Assembly: GCA_014621425.1 (NCBI GenBank)
Contig: JAANBB010000637.1
Coordinates: 1 to 18,542, forward strand
From: Cylindrodendrum hubeiense
Taxonomy: Eukaryota; Ascomycota; Sordariomycetes; Hypocreales; Nectriaceae
DNA: 18,542 nucleotides
Direction of reading: 5' to 3'
A program made the position numbers and the translations under genes. The notes under the pieces were generated by a model. The model was given only the letters and a program-made list of their open reading frames with translations, had not been told where the DNA came from and did not search any database. Below, in pieces: positions 1 to 8,957 of the stretch (the stretch's first letter is position 1; each line of letters begins with the position of its first letter).

Positions 1-207
1 CCCCCTCCCCAGGGCGCCTACCCTCCCCAGCAGCAGCAGCAGTACCCTCCTCAGCAGCCCATCCAGCCCCAGATGACCGGCCAAAGCCAGCCCGTCTCTA
101 CCGTCTACAGCACCGAGCTTGATGGCCAGAGCCAGTACCAGGCTCCCTCCGCTGTGTCACCTCCTCCCCAGCAGTACCAGCAGGCCTATCACCCCCCTCA
201 GAACTAG
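1..207 (+). CDS. 3' end of a Pro/Gln/Tyr-rich protein (partial)
   Basis: Frame 1 is open from the first base and ends with TAG at 205-207, so only the last 68 residues are present. They form a low-complexity tail built from Pro, Gln and Tyr, with runs such as YPPQQQQQYPPQQP near the start and SPPPQQYQQAYHPPQN at the very end. Between them is a less repetitive patch, VSTVYSTELDGQSQYQAP. Third positions are mostly C or G, as expected for a coding region in this genome. No domain can be recognised. Such tails occur at the C-terminus of many fungal membrane, cell-wall-sensor and RNA-binding proteins, so function cannot be assigned from this fragment. The reading frame and stop are well supported; identity is unknown. 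Confidence 0.75.
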   Translation, partial: PPPQGAYPPQQQQQYPPQQPIQPQMTGQSQPVSTVYSTELDGQSQYQAPSAVSPPPQQYQQAYHPPQN

Positions 208-919
208 GGCGGGCGATGAGGATATGAGCTGTGTATAATCAAATATGGGGTCATGGATGGCGCGTGGAGTTTGTTTTGGATGTTTCGATGTGCCACTTGA
301 GTACACGCAAACAGTATATGCTACTAGATATACCTGGATTGGGACGGAAGGACGCTCTGAAGGTTAATCTGGTTACATATTATCCTATTCTCATAATCAA
401 ATAACAAATATCAATTCATCAAATAGTTACTGAATGACTGTTTTCAATGATAGTAAAATCCCCGCCTTAGCCTGGTGTAAGCTGTAAAAGTGATGTATGA
501 GTGAGGGGATGTGCCTTGGTCTCTAGCAGAGGTACTCAACGCAAAAATCGCTTATCACCCATTCCTTCGAATTAAAACTCACCTCAAGATTCTAAAGAAA
601 GACATCAATAAACCCAATTCAACTTGATCCGGCTGGTGTCGCATTGAAGACGGGGGGTGGTGCAACTCAACGTCCGAGTGTCCCGAAACAGAAGGCGGTC
701 AGCGATTTCTGCCATCTCGGCCGATGGCCTCACGTCGTGCAACCCGCAAGCTCCTCATCCGCTAGCTCCCCGAGCAGCGCAGAAACCCGCCCCAACTCAC
801 CCGCGAACCTGTCGCCGACGCCCCGTGAAACCGCCCGCTACGAATCCTCGACGACCGAATCCTCCATCTGGGACCTTTCCCCCGCTTGCAACCCGAACCC
901 CGGACCCGCAATTCGTCCC
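208..919 (+). other. Spacer: 3' flank of the first gene and leader of CMC1
   Basis: No gene is seen. The left part (about 210-600) is AT-rich and is probably the 3' UTR and terminator of the preceding gene. The right part (about 640-919) becomes GC-rich and pyrimidine-rich and is probably the CMC1 promoter and leader. It holds a 13-codon upstream ORF (ATG at 724, TAG at 763-765). The CMC1 reading frame itself stays open back to about 644, but without an ATG before 920. Confidence 0.6.
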
Positions 920-1519
920 ATGGCCGCAATGGCCGCCCAGAACCCGCCCGCGGAGAGGGAGAAGCTCGGAGTACCCTCGAGGAATCCCCTACCTCTTTCG
1001 GCCTCGCAGGAGGCCCAGGTCCGAGATATTTATTACCAGCGAGTTCGGAGCCAATGCGCCGAGGAGATCAAGGGTGAGTCGACCGCCGTCCGGCATCCCG
1101 CAGAGACACCGCCATAGTACCACCATCAGACCACACATCCGGAGTCTTTTTTCTCCACGACCGAACACCACGACCACTCTTGCTAACACATATTCCGCTT
1201 AGCCTTTGCCGCCTGCGCCCTCGGTCGAACCTTTACCGTCTCATTCGTCTGCCGCCCCGAGCACCGAGTCATGAACAACTGCATGAAGCTGCACGCAACC
1301 CAGGACGAGCACGACGCCGCTCGTGTGGAGTGGTTCTCGATGCGCCTCGAGCGCCGACGTGAACGTGAGCGCAAGAACAAGATGGCCGCCGCCCAGGAGG
1401 AGTTCATGCGCGAGTGGTGGGGTCTACCTGAGCACGTGCGACTCTCGCGGCAGAAGGAGATGGAGAAGCGAGGAGAGAGGATACCTATCCAACCGCCGGC
1501 AGAAGGCGAGAAGCGATGA
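920..1519 (+). CDS. CMC1: COX assembly mitochondrial protein Cmc1, twin CX9C
   Basis: Two exons, 920-1073 and 1203-1519, join in frame to give 156 residues. The joined protein has C46-X9-C56 and C68-X9-C78 (SQCAEEIKAFAAC and VCRPEHRVMNNC), the twin CX9C signature of the Cmc1 family. Both cysteines of the first pair are present only if the intron is removed, which supports the splice. Cmc1 is a soluble intermembrane-space protein, imported and oxidised by the Mia40 relay, and it helps assemble cytochrome c oxidase around Cox1. The C-terminal half is highly charged and helical, followed by EKRGERIPIQPPAEGEKR. The ATG at 929 has a better context (G at -3) than the one at 920 (C at -3), so the protein may be three residues shorter. 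An N-terminal extension through the open frame upstream is possible but would need an extra exon. Confidence 0.9.
1074..1202 (+). other. Intron of CMC1
   Basis: The donor is GTGAGT at 1074 and the acceptor is TTAG ending at 1202, with a perfect branch site CTAAC at 1183-1187 and pyrimidine-rich sequence before it. The intron splits the Ala codon between Lys51 and Phe53 of Cmc1. It is 129 nt, the longest seen here. Confidence 0.9.
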
Positions 1520-4374
1520 GCGCTTGTGAGGTAATTGTAAGAGGGAGAGGTGGTTGTTGATGTTGCATCTGTGGCGTTCTTGGGAGGATCTTGAAATCTA
1601 CGCCGCTCTAGTATAAGGGGGGCCATTGTACAGTTGACGACAGACGTCGAGCGGGTGTTTGTACGAATATCAAAAGATAAAGACAAAATATGAGAACAAA
1701 AGACGGCTATCTAAGAAGAACAAATGATATGGACATTATATGTGCTCGTGCAGTGTTGATCGGAGCTGGAGGTGAACAGAGCATATCGGAGTCAAGCTAA
1801 CTAACTTACAGCAGACGGCATGCTTACATTCCGCACGTCTTTTATAGAGCAACTGCCGTTGCAGTTTAGCAGTATTTGTTAATCTTACCACATGGTGCCT
1901 GTCATTGTAGATAGCCGACCAGCGAGCTGAGCACCATCAAGCGTCACTCTCCGGGTATGCTCGGGATGCATAACAAAATAACTACTAGCCATTGCGGTTC
2001 AAGGGCCTCCGACTAACAAAAAGAATACGAGGCAAACTTGTCTGTGTTTTGTTTGCGAGGTTATAGAGGTGGGCATGATTAAACTTTTAAACATCATGTC
2101 GGCACAGCACTAATTTGGACGCGGGGTTCCCTGTGTATAGGGTATCTGGCGTCGAGGGGAATAGGATAGCCTATTTGTTTGGGGACTACCGACATTTTCA
2201 ACCTACTAGAATTTGGTCAATGAGTTAATCAATTGTATTTAACAAAGAAATGACGCACCTTGATAGCGTTTATAGGTGAGGGGATGAAGACAGCGTAACA
2301 TTGTGGATCAAAGTTGCGGATAACCACCTCAGTGCCCTTTTCCGTTATTGACACTGCTCCCCAAGCCACACCTATTTTTCGACAATCTGAATTTCACTCT
2401 CTTATATAGACTCACTTCATCTGAAACTAACTGATATAAAACTCAAGTTGAGATATGCGCTCATGCAGCTAGTCCCATTCTGTCGTTTATGGACGCAACG
2501 CAGGGTTCCAGATCCCACGACCATTCTCGGGGCCTTTCCGAGATCAACTGCTAGCGTAAAGCTGAAGTAACCTCGAAATTGCTTATTCTTCCCTCAATCA
2601 TCAAGTAGACCTCTCGATACTATTGTATATACTGCCATGGAGTCCTTGTGCATCCCTTCCCGGAAGCAGGTGTTTCTGTCTGAGTTGTGAGGGGGATTGC
2701 ACATCGAAAACGAGAGAGCGAGACTTGGCATCCTGGTACGAGGGATTGATAAACGGCCCACAGCATTGCTGAAATGACCGGCAGTTGTAGCCATGACGCG
2801 GCAGGCAATGGGCGGTTGACTGGTCGTGTGGGGGAGTGAACAGGTGGATGATTCCATAGCGTTGGGTCTGGATATGTAACTGTGACCAACCAATCTCGTT
2901 CATGCGAGGCACAGCGACGAACTACAAAGATCCCTGTACTCGATTCAAGGTTGTTCCTGGGTTCCCAGATTAAGCCCAGTGATATGCGCCCCATGATACT
3001 GTAGATTCAACTACGTTCATGTGTAACTAAGCTTGGGGCTTGCCGCAACTTAATACGATCATAAAAGATTCCCATCCTGGTACCATGTTTACTCACTCCT
3101 ACTTGCATGACAGTAACAAGCCTCAAATGAGACGAGTTCCACACGAGGTGATGCTGGTGTGTTACCGACTTGGACCTGGCTTTGTCCAGCACTAATATAC
3201 TATGAAGTTCTGGCCCCTTCAACATCCATTGTCGCCGCTAGTATGGGGAGTATACGGAAGCGGAGCTGAAAGCGCACAGCTACGGAATTCCTAGCTGATT
3301 TGGCTGCTGCAGATGATCTTTACGGAACCCGTCCGCCATTACATGTACGTTGGCTATGTTGGTCAAGCGACCAGGGCTGGGAAGCATATGTTGGTGAGAT
3401 CTTTATCGGTTGATGTGATGTAACCCTCCAATCTGAATAAGGATTAGGTGGTGGGATGGTAGTACAGTACACAGCCCCCTAGGTGCGAACCTCTTGGTTA
3501 CACAAATCTCCCCCATTCCGAATCCCGGGTTAGGGTTAGTATGAGGCGGGTAATTGACGGCCACAGCGCATCATGTAAAGGTGGGATAGCCGATGACTGT
3601 GTGTAAGCGAGCATCGGCAGAGGGTGGCGACCAGGCATTTGTCATCGGGATATGCAGTTCGGAGGCGTTTGCGTTGTATAGAATCCATGATTGTTTTAAA
3701 AGCTGAACGCGCGCGGAATCGTGCCAGGTCACCGCGGGACCCCACCCCATGGCATCATGTTGCTTCAATGTTTGTCTGAAAGGTGGGGATGGGATACGTA
3801 ATCTTCGGAGCAACCCGAGAAACGTAGTTTGAACTTCCGCAGGAAGATATCGCTTTTCTATCTTCTCCCGACAAATAGGGACCTGTTTTTAACTATGCCC
3901 GGACCTATCTTGTATTAGCGCCTATGCTGGCATGGAAGCCACGCATGTTAGTCTCTGACCAGAATGCACCTCCTGGATAGACCACCTCAAGACTTCCATA
4001 ATAGTAACCAGTGCGGTACTTAAATCGAGATTAAAATTGCCCTGAAGGATAAGGATTTAAGGGTCCGAGCACGCGATCCCGGAAGCAAGCGACGGGAGGC
4101 AGGCGTCGGGAGCCCCCAGGGGGGTACTGCGTGTAGCCTCGGCGGGCTTCCTGTTTTGATAGTCCTCCGGAGCGGGAAAGCGGTACCGCATTGACGGCTG
4201 TACGCCGTTCTTGATCAATAGGGCCGAAATCAGGGTCTTGGACAGAATTTAATGGATCAACGGCAGTTGATATCCTAGTAATCGGAATGCTCGCGCTCGG
4301 AATTCGCAATAGTTCGGAAAGATGTGTAGTACACGGCGTACTACGTAAGTGTCCAGGCCATGACCTCAGATATG
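1520..4374. other. Gene-free stretch of about 2.85 kb
   Basis: After the CMC1 3' flank (to about 1700) I see no reading frame with coding character on either strand. The short frames present are interrupted, have mixed third-base composition, and match nothing I recognise. The stretch is visibly richer in A and T than the neighbouring genes. No transposase remnant, long repeat or RNA gene was recognised. A two-unit telomere-like tract, GGGTTAGGGTTAG, lies at 3527-3539. A more GC-rich patch occurs at about 4060-4210. Confidence 0.6.
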
Positions 4375-4381
4375 TATAAAA
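4375..4381 (+). promoter_or_regulatory. TATA box of the phenolic acid decarboxylase gene
   Basis: TATAAAA lies 101 nt before the chosen ATG at 4476, which would put transcription start near 4405-4415 and give a leader of about 65 nt. A copy of the TACTACGTA motif lies about 35 nt further upstream (4339-4348). A clear TATA box suits an inducible gene; this last point is inference. Confidence 0.55.
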
Positions 4382-4475
4382 GCCTAGAGAGAACCCCGAT
4401 TAATTCGAGAGTAATTCAACCATATTGCAACTGAATCCTCATCAGCTAGCATCTTTACCAATTAGCCTCTTTACC

Positions 4476-5018
4476 ATGTCACGAATCGTACCACTACCTC
4501 ATCTCTTGACGACGTCCAAGTTGGACCCATCATTTGAAGATGACATGCGCAACACCCGCATTCTATATGACTACAACGGACGAGACGAAAACGGTAACCC
4601 GGCAAAGTGGCGTTACGAATGTTGGATCTTCTCAGATACCCGCCTCGTCTATAAGATCCACGGCGGCCCGTTCGCAGGGCGTCTGAACTACCAAGCCGTG
4701 TCATATCAGTGCATCCGACCGGGACACCTCTGGCAGATCAACTGGCTCGAGGAAACCGGCACCGTTGTGTCTCTCGTCTACGACATCCCCGGAAAGCAGG
4801 TGACGGCCCTGCTCGCCTTCTCAAAGGGTCACTGGGAACAGGCAGAAGCAACCCACGGTGACAAGAGGATTGCGGAGGATTTCCAGCGATGGAAGGACCT
4901 GGCCAAGGAGGGAACACAGACGGACCGGTTCATGCTGTCTATGCAGGCCGAGGTCGTTCAAAAGCACAAGGGCGGCGGTGATCTCGTGCCTATTCTCGAG
5001 ACTGACCCCACGTTTTAG
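4476..5018 (+). CDS. Phenolic acid decarboxylase (ferulate/p-coumarate type)
   Basis: An intronless gene for 180 residues that matches the small beta-barrel phenolic acid decarboxylase family (PadC/FDC type). This family removes CO2 from p-coumaric, ferulic or caffeic acid to give 4-vinylphenols, without a cofactor. The family core is visible: YDY (Y31, Y33), YECWIFSDTRLVYKIHGG, AGR (R69) and NWLEETGT (E92). These correspond to the two tyrosines, the arginine and the glutamate that define the active site in the bacterial enzymes. Length agrees with the family's 160-180 residues. The start at 4476 has A at -3; the frame extends 17 codons upstream but has no earlier ATG. There is no signal peptide, so the enzyme is probably cytosolic, acting in detoxification of plant phenolics. 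It has no close gene neighbour. Substrate preference cannot be read from the sequence. Confidence 0.92.
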   Translation: MSRIVPLPHLLTTSKLDPSFEDDMRNTRILYDYNGRDENGNPAKWRYECWIFSDTRLVYKIHGGPFAGRLNYQAVSYQCIRPGHLWQINWLEETGTVVSLVYDIPGKQVTALLAFSKGHWEQAEATHGDKRIAEDFQRWKDLAKEGTQTDRFMLSMQAEVVQKHKGGGDLVPILETDPTF

Positions 5019-5797
5019 AGACTGGAGAGGAGTGTTACGATATGATTAGGGTGCAATTCGGATATTTGAAGAGATAAGACTTGGCGCATACATGCTGGCC
5101 TCAAAAGATCTGCGCTCAACTGCCTCATTCTAAGCTCGTTGTGACAATTGTGATACAAAGATTTGCCCAGAGGTATCGTGGGAAGTCTGGCATACGCGCC
5201 CCCACTAGAGCAGGATGCCCTCCATCAGCAAGCGCTGACCTCTAGTCTCACGTACGCGCTGAGGAGCTCGCTGATCGGCGAGGGACTTGGCGGACGGAAG
5301 AACGAAAATGCGCGATCGGTTGTAACGAGCATCGTCGGAATTCCGATAAGTCATGGGCTGTCAATTGGGTATTGCGGGTGCTGTGCGACAGGTATTGCAG
5401 ATGAATCAAGCGGAGTCGGCTGCAGAAGCGAGGCAGCGGCCCAGGGAATGCGATGTTGCACCGGCTTATTTAGCTATTCGTCATGATGCTGGCCGTTGAA
5501 ACGGCCATGAGACAGGCCCAATCCGGCCGCCGCCCACGTTTCCTCACGATGCCGTAAAGGCGGTCGAGAGGCGGTCGCGAACAACGGACGTATAAGAGGG
5601 CAGCGTGGTGGCCCGACGGGAATAAGAGGGGCGCTGGGCGAGTCTCCCGCATAGTGTCCTGCCAGTCGGTGTGGGCCAGTCAGTGATTGGAGTCGGCCGT
5701 CACGAGTGCTGAGAATTCCTCAAATCATGGCACCATATTGTCATGGACTAAGGCAGGTAGGTATCAAGATGCAGCTCACTCTGAGTCCGAGGGCTTT

Positions 5798-5827
5798 GAC
5801 TCGACGCTCTGACTCGATGCTCTGACC
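5798..5827. repeat. Short tandem repeat, unit about 13 nt
   Basis: GACTCGACGCTCT is followed directly by GACTCGATGCTCT and then a partial GACCCG, so about two and a third copies with one substitution between the two full units. Confidence 0.7.
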
Positions 5828-5908
5828 CGTCTCATCCCGCCCACTGTGTTGTCATCGTCAACAGCTGCGCGCTGCGAACTGTTCTGCAAAACCAACACAT
5901 ACGTCCGC

Positions 5909-5999
5909 CTGCAAACGTCTGCAAACACTTCTGCAAACAATTCTGCAATCACTTCTGCAAATCACTAATCACTTCTGCAATCACTTCTGCAATCACTTA
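5909..5999. repeat. Degenerate 12-nt minisatellite (TTCTGCAATCAC)
   Basis: About seven to eight units built on TTCTGCAATCAC. The left units read TCTGCAAACAC or TTCTGCAAACAA; the right units are nearly identical to one another, and one has an 8-nt insertion (ATCACTAATCAC). It ends about 800 nt before the ATG at 6797. Confidence 0.8.
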
Positions 6000-6520
6000 A
6001 TCGCCCGTGACGACCGTCCATCTCATCTCACTCTCCTCCTCCCACAATCCGTACGTACCGCTGCCCGCCAATCCCCCGATCCATCACACACGCCGCATCA
6101 CCCGTCACACCCCGAGCCGTCAAATCACATCCCCCCCGGCTAGCTGCCCCAACCACCGCCGCCGACTCGGATTTCCCACGGCCGCGGAGCCCTCATTTTA
6201 GCTGGCTCGGGCCAATCGCGACGGCCTGCGCGTCTCCTCCGCTCGTTGCGCGAGCCCCGGCGCTTAGGCCTGCAGTGTGATACGGCTCCCCATTGGCGGC
6301 CCGCGCATGCCGGCGTTGCTATTTCGGGCCCGCTTCCACACCCCGGTGCAGCAGTGCAGCAGTCCTCAGCATGCAACCGTCTCTGCGAGCGCTTAATGGG
6401 CTTGCCCGAGTGAACTAGACGATGGGCCTCGTCAATTCCGCCTGGGGATTGGAGAAGAGCGGAGGCATATAATATCTGCGGCCACGGCGTCACTGCTCCC
6501 GGGGAGCGTTGCTTAGATCT

Positions 6521-6545
6521 CGTCCCGTCCCGTCTCGTCTCGCCT
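6521..6545. repeat. CGTCY pentanucleotide run
   Basis: CGTCC CGTCC CGTCT CGTCT CGCCT, five pentamers in a row, inside the pyrimidine-rich leader region about 255 nt before the ATG at 6797. Such tracts are common in filamentous fungal promoters. Confidence 0.7.
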
Positions 6546-6796
6546 GTCTTCCTGTTCTGTTGATATCTCCGCTGGAAACGTCTCGAGAACAACATTCAAC
6601 CTGGATATGAACATGAAGCGGTAGCAGAGCTCGACCCCGCCTCTCTTGCATCTCGTTGTTGCTTCTTTGCTCTTGCATTTTGATACCCCGTCGCTTTCTC
6701 TCTCCGGATACCCACACCGCGACCTTCTTCTGAGAAGAAGTATACAAACGCACACATATTGCCATTCCTCTGTTTGAAACAGACAAGCTCGAAACA

Positions 6797-8706
6797 ATGT
6801 CGACCCCGACCCCAGGAGGTTTCTCGCTCTTCCCCAGCCCCAACGCCTCCAAGCCGCCGCCCGTCAACCGGAACGGGACCCCGCGACCCCGCCGCTCCGA
6901 GTCCCGCGAGCGCCGAGCGCCCACTCCTCAGGGACGGCGCACGCCTACACCACAGGCTGTATCGCCCGAAGTCGTTCAATCATCACCGCCGGTCGTGTCA
7001 TCTCCTCAGAATTCCAATGGAAACGAGCTCCATATACATCAGAACCACAACCAGGTCCAGAACCAGAACCAGAACCAGAACCGAGCACCCACCCCGGTCC
7101 AGTTCGACCCTCCTCCCCGCCAACACCAACATCAACACCAACACCATGAGTCCTATGAAAGCCAAGCCGGCCCCTCATCCGCGATGAGATCCCAAGACGT
7201 GCCTGTCCAACAACCTCGTCCCACCGCCGACGTCCCCATCCGGGCAGAGACCGCCTTCTCCCAAGCCAACACGCTCGTCCGCAGCTCCAGCGCCCGGTCC
7301 AGAAGCTCAATAGCCAAGCTGCCGCTCTTCGACGAAGACACCCCCTCCTCCCAGCAGCCCCTGCGATCTATCTTCCCGACTTACAACCCGGAAGTGCCCC
7401 TGGGCCAGCAGAACTACGTCCCGACCCAGCTGAGCCCCACGCACATCCCCCGCGCCGTCATCAGCAGGCAGACGTACCATGAGAACCAGCAGCCCCAGAG
7501 CCCGCCCTTCCGGAGTCCCCTCCGTAGCCCCATGAGCGCCGGGTCCAACAAGTGGCCGCGAAAGGCGCCTCATGAACCTCCAGTCATCCCTACAACATGC
7601 ACCACCGAGCAGCTCAAGAGTCTGTGGAAGGTGGCCAACGGGTGGAAGGCCTCTCCGTCCGAGGGCCGCGTCTACTGCATGAAGATGACCCAGGAAAAGG
7701 ATGCCCCTGTATACACCCTCTCCTCAACCTCCCAACCCTTTTACAACCTCCGCCTGGACCCCACGTCGGTGTCTGCCTACGTGACCCTCACAAGACACGA
7801 CCCCAGCAAGACATGGAAGGCCCCCAAGCCAGATGCGGCCGCCCCCAGCTCGTCAGCAAGCAGCATCATTAGCGGTGTTGTTGGCCACGGCAGCAGCAGC
7901 AGCAGGAGCAGTAAGATCACCGACACCAAGCACTGGCATGAGGCCCTCGCCACCACCCTCGAGGAGGAGTCCCGCAAGCACCCCCCTAACGATGGTCTTG
8001 TCGCCCTTCTCATGCCCACACCCGCTACTAAGGCGGCTATCGAAAAGTCGGGCGACCCCAACGTCGTCATGATGGCCGAGCGGGAATGTGCACGTCTCGT
8101 CTGGGACGAGGACAGCTCCACCCATTTCCTGGTGCACCCTGCATTGGCGACTCCTTTCTGCGTTACCATTGAGCGATCGCCAGCGTGGTCGCGCGTCGAG
8201 TACACGCTTGAGCACCACGAGTCGCCCCAGCACATCGCCAAGCTGACTCGCGACGGCACCGGCAGCGGGTGGCTGGAGCTGGACACGGGCATCGCGTCCA
8301 AGATCGAGTCCTTCTTCCTGGTCGACGCGTCGTCACCGCGCTGCTGCTCGTGGCTGCCGCCGATGAGAAGAACATGCCCGCCGCCGTCGAGGCCTTTGCG
8401 CCGCCGCCACCCTTGATCCTGTCGGCAAAGCAGGAGAAGCGGCTCAGCAAGATGAGCAAGCGCGATGACAAGAAGCGCCGCAAGATGGAGTCGTTTGAGA
8501 TTGACGTGGAGAGCCAGAACGAGAGCCTGGGCAAGACCAAGGGCAAATCCAAGGACGCCGATGATAAGCTGCCGTTCCTGGTGCGGGTCATCGTCAAACT
8601 CGCCAAGGGCATTTTTGCATGCATCATCTGGATGTTGACGATTGCCTTCAAGTGCTTCGGCGGCGTCTTCAAGGTGTTATACAAGTGCGTGGGCTCCAAG
8701 TACTAA
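6797..8706 (+). CDS. Conserved ascomycete protein with disordered N-terminus, broken by a 1-nt frameshift
   Basis: The frame from ATG 6797 (context ACAATGT) reads well to about residue 510 (FFLVD, 8312-8326), then would end at 8416 after a nonsense-like Pro/Arg/Ser tail. The other forward frame takes over exactly there with VVTALLLVAAADEKN and runs to TAA at 8704-8706. One missing base at about 8327 would give 636 codons. Residues 1-260 are low complexity (Pro, Ser, Arg, Asn-Gln and His-Gln repeats). About 265-510 look like a folded domain (LKSLWKVANGWKASPSEGRV onward). The C-terminus has a basic KRDDKKRRK patch and about 45 hydrophobic-basic residues ending in VLYKCVGSKY, suggesting membrane association. 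I recall relatives labelled 'acetylserotonin methyltransferase-like', but no methyltransferase motif is visible and I do not endorse that function. Sequencing error is more likely than loss, because both halves look intact. Confidence 0.8.
7057..7080 (+). repeat. CCAGAA hexamer repeat coding for Gln-Asn
   Basis: Four exact CCAGAA hexamers inside the coding region. They encode the alternating Asn-Gln tract in the disordered N-terminus of the 6797-8706 gene. Confidence 0.85.
7121..7144 (+). repeat. CAACAY hexamer repeat coding for Gln-His
   Basis: Four CAACAC/CAACAT hexamers encode the HQHQHQHH tract in the same disordered region. Being a multiple of three, length changes here would keep the frame. 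Confidence 0.85.
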
Positions 8707-8957
8707 TGGGAGGGCGAGCGAGCGAGGTTCCGCAACAACCGGCCGCCGTGGGCGTAATCAGGAGGAGTTTATTAGTCCCTTTTCACAGTTATGGGACGGG
8801 CCAGGGAGGCAAATAGTCCTTCGTTTTGAATGTATCATGTAGAACCATAAAACCCGCGGCGTTAGGGGTATCGATTAGCCATTTTGGAAGAGCAACCACT
8901 GCAACGAGACACGAGAATATAAAACAAAGACATTAAAAACATCATGGTATCCCCAAT
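8707..8957. other. Convergent 3' spacer
   Basis: This 251-nt gap separates two genes that end towards each other, so it must hold both 3' UTRs and polyadenylation regions. A-rich sequence at 8917-8940 (ATATAAAACAAAG and CATTAAAAAC) could serve the rightward gene. Confidence 0.6.

Larger units (their letters stand above)
5019..6796. other. Gene-free stretch of about 1.8 kb and leader of the next gene
   Basis: No convincing gene is seen. The left part is the 3' flank of the decarboxylase gene. The middle (about 5780-6000) carries short tandem repeats. The part from about 6000 is pyrimidine-rich with C-rich blocks and is probably promoter and leader of the gene at 6797. A TATA-like TATAAT is at 6468-6473, and CT-rich tracts lie at about 6515-6560 and 6640-6710. 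A 107-codon frame at 5163-5486 begins at TTG and has no coding character. Confidence 0.55.

Noticed and set aside
2496..2525. tRNA B-box-like GGGTTCCAGATCCC
   Set aside because: It lacks the required purine-A after TTC and there is no matching A box or cloverleaf around it.
2594..2994. Overlapping minus-strand frames of about 100-124 codons in the gene-free block
   Set aside because: Three frames are open together, which means absence of stops by chance and not coding; none has a recognisable feature.
3527..3539. Interstitial telomere
   Set aside because: Only two TTAGGG units; too short to call a telomeric tract, kept only as a side note.
5163..5486. 107-codon frame after the decarboxylase gene
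   Set aside because: It begins at TTG, has no usable ATG near its start, and its composition (many Ser, Cys and Gly without pattern) does not look like a protein.
7777..8301. 174-codon minus-strand frame inside the 6797-8706 gene, and similar shadows in the mannosidase and Utp11 genes
   Set aside because: These mirror GC-rich third positions of the real genes on the other strand.
8321..8370. A 47- or 50-nt intron restoring the frame of the 6797 gene
   Set aside because: The donor GTCGAC is poor and no branch site is present; the removed stretch itself reads as good coding sequence in the downstream frame.
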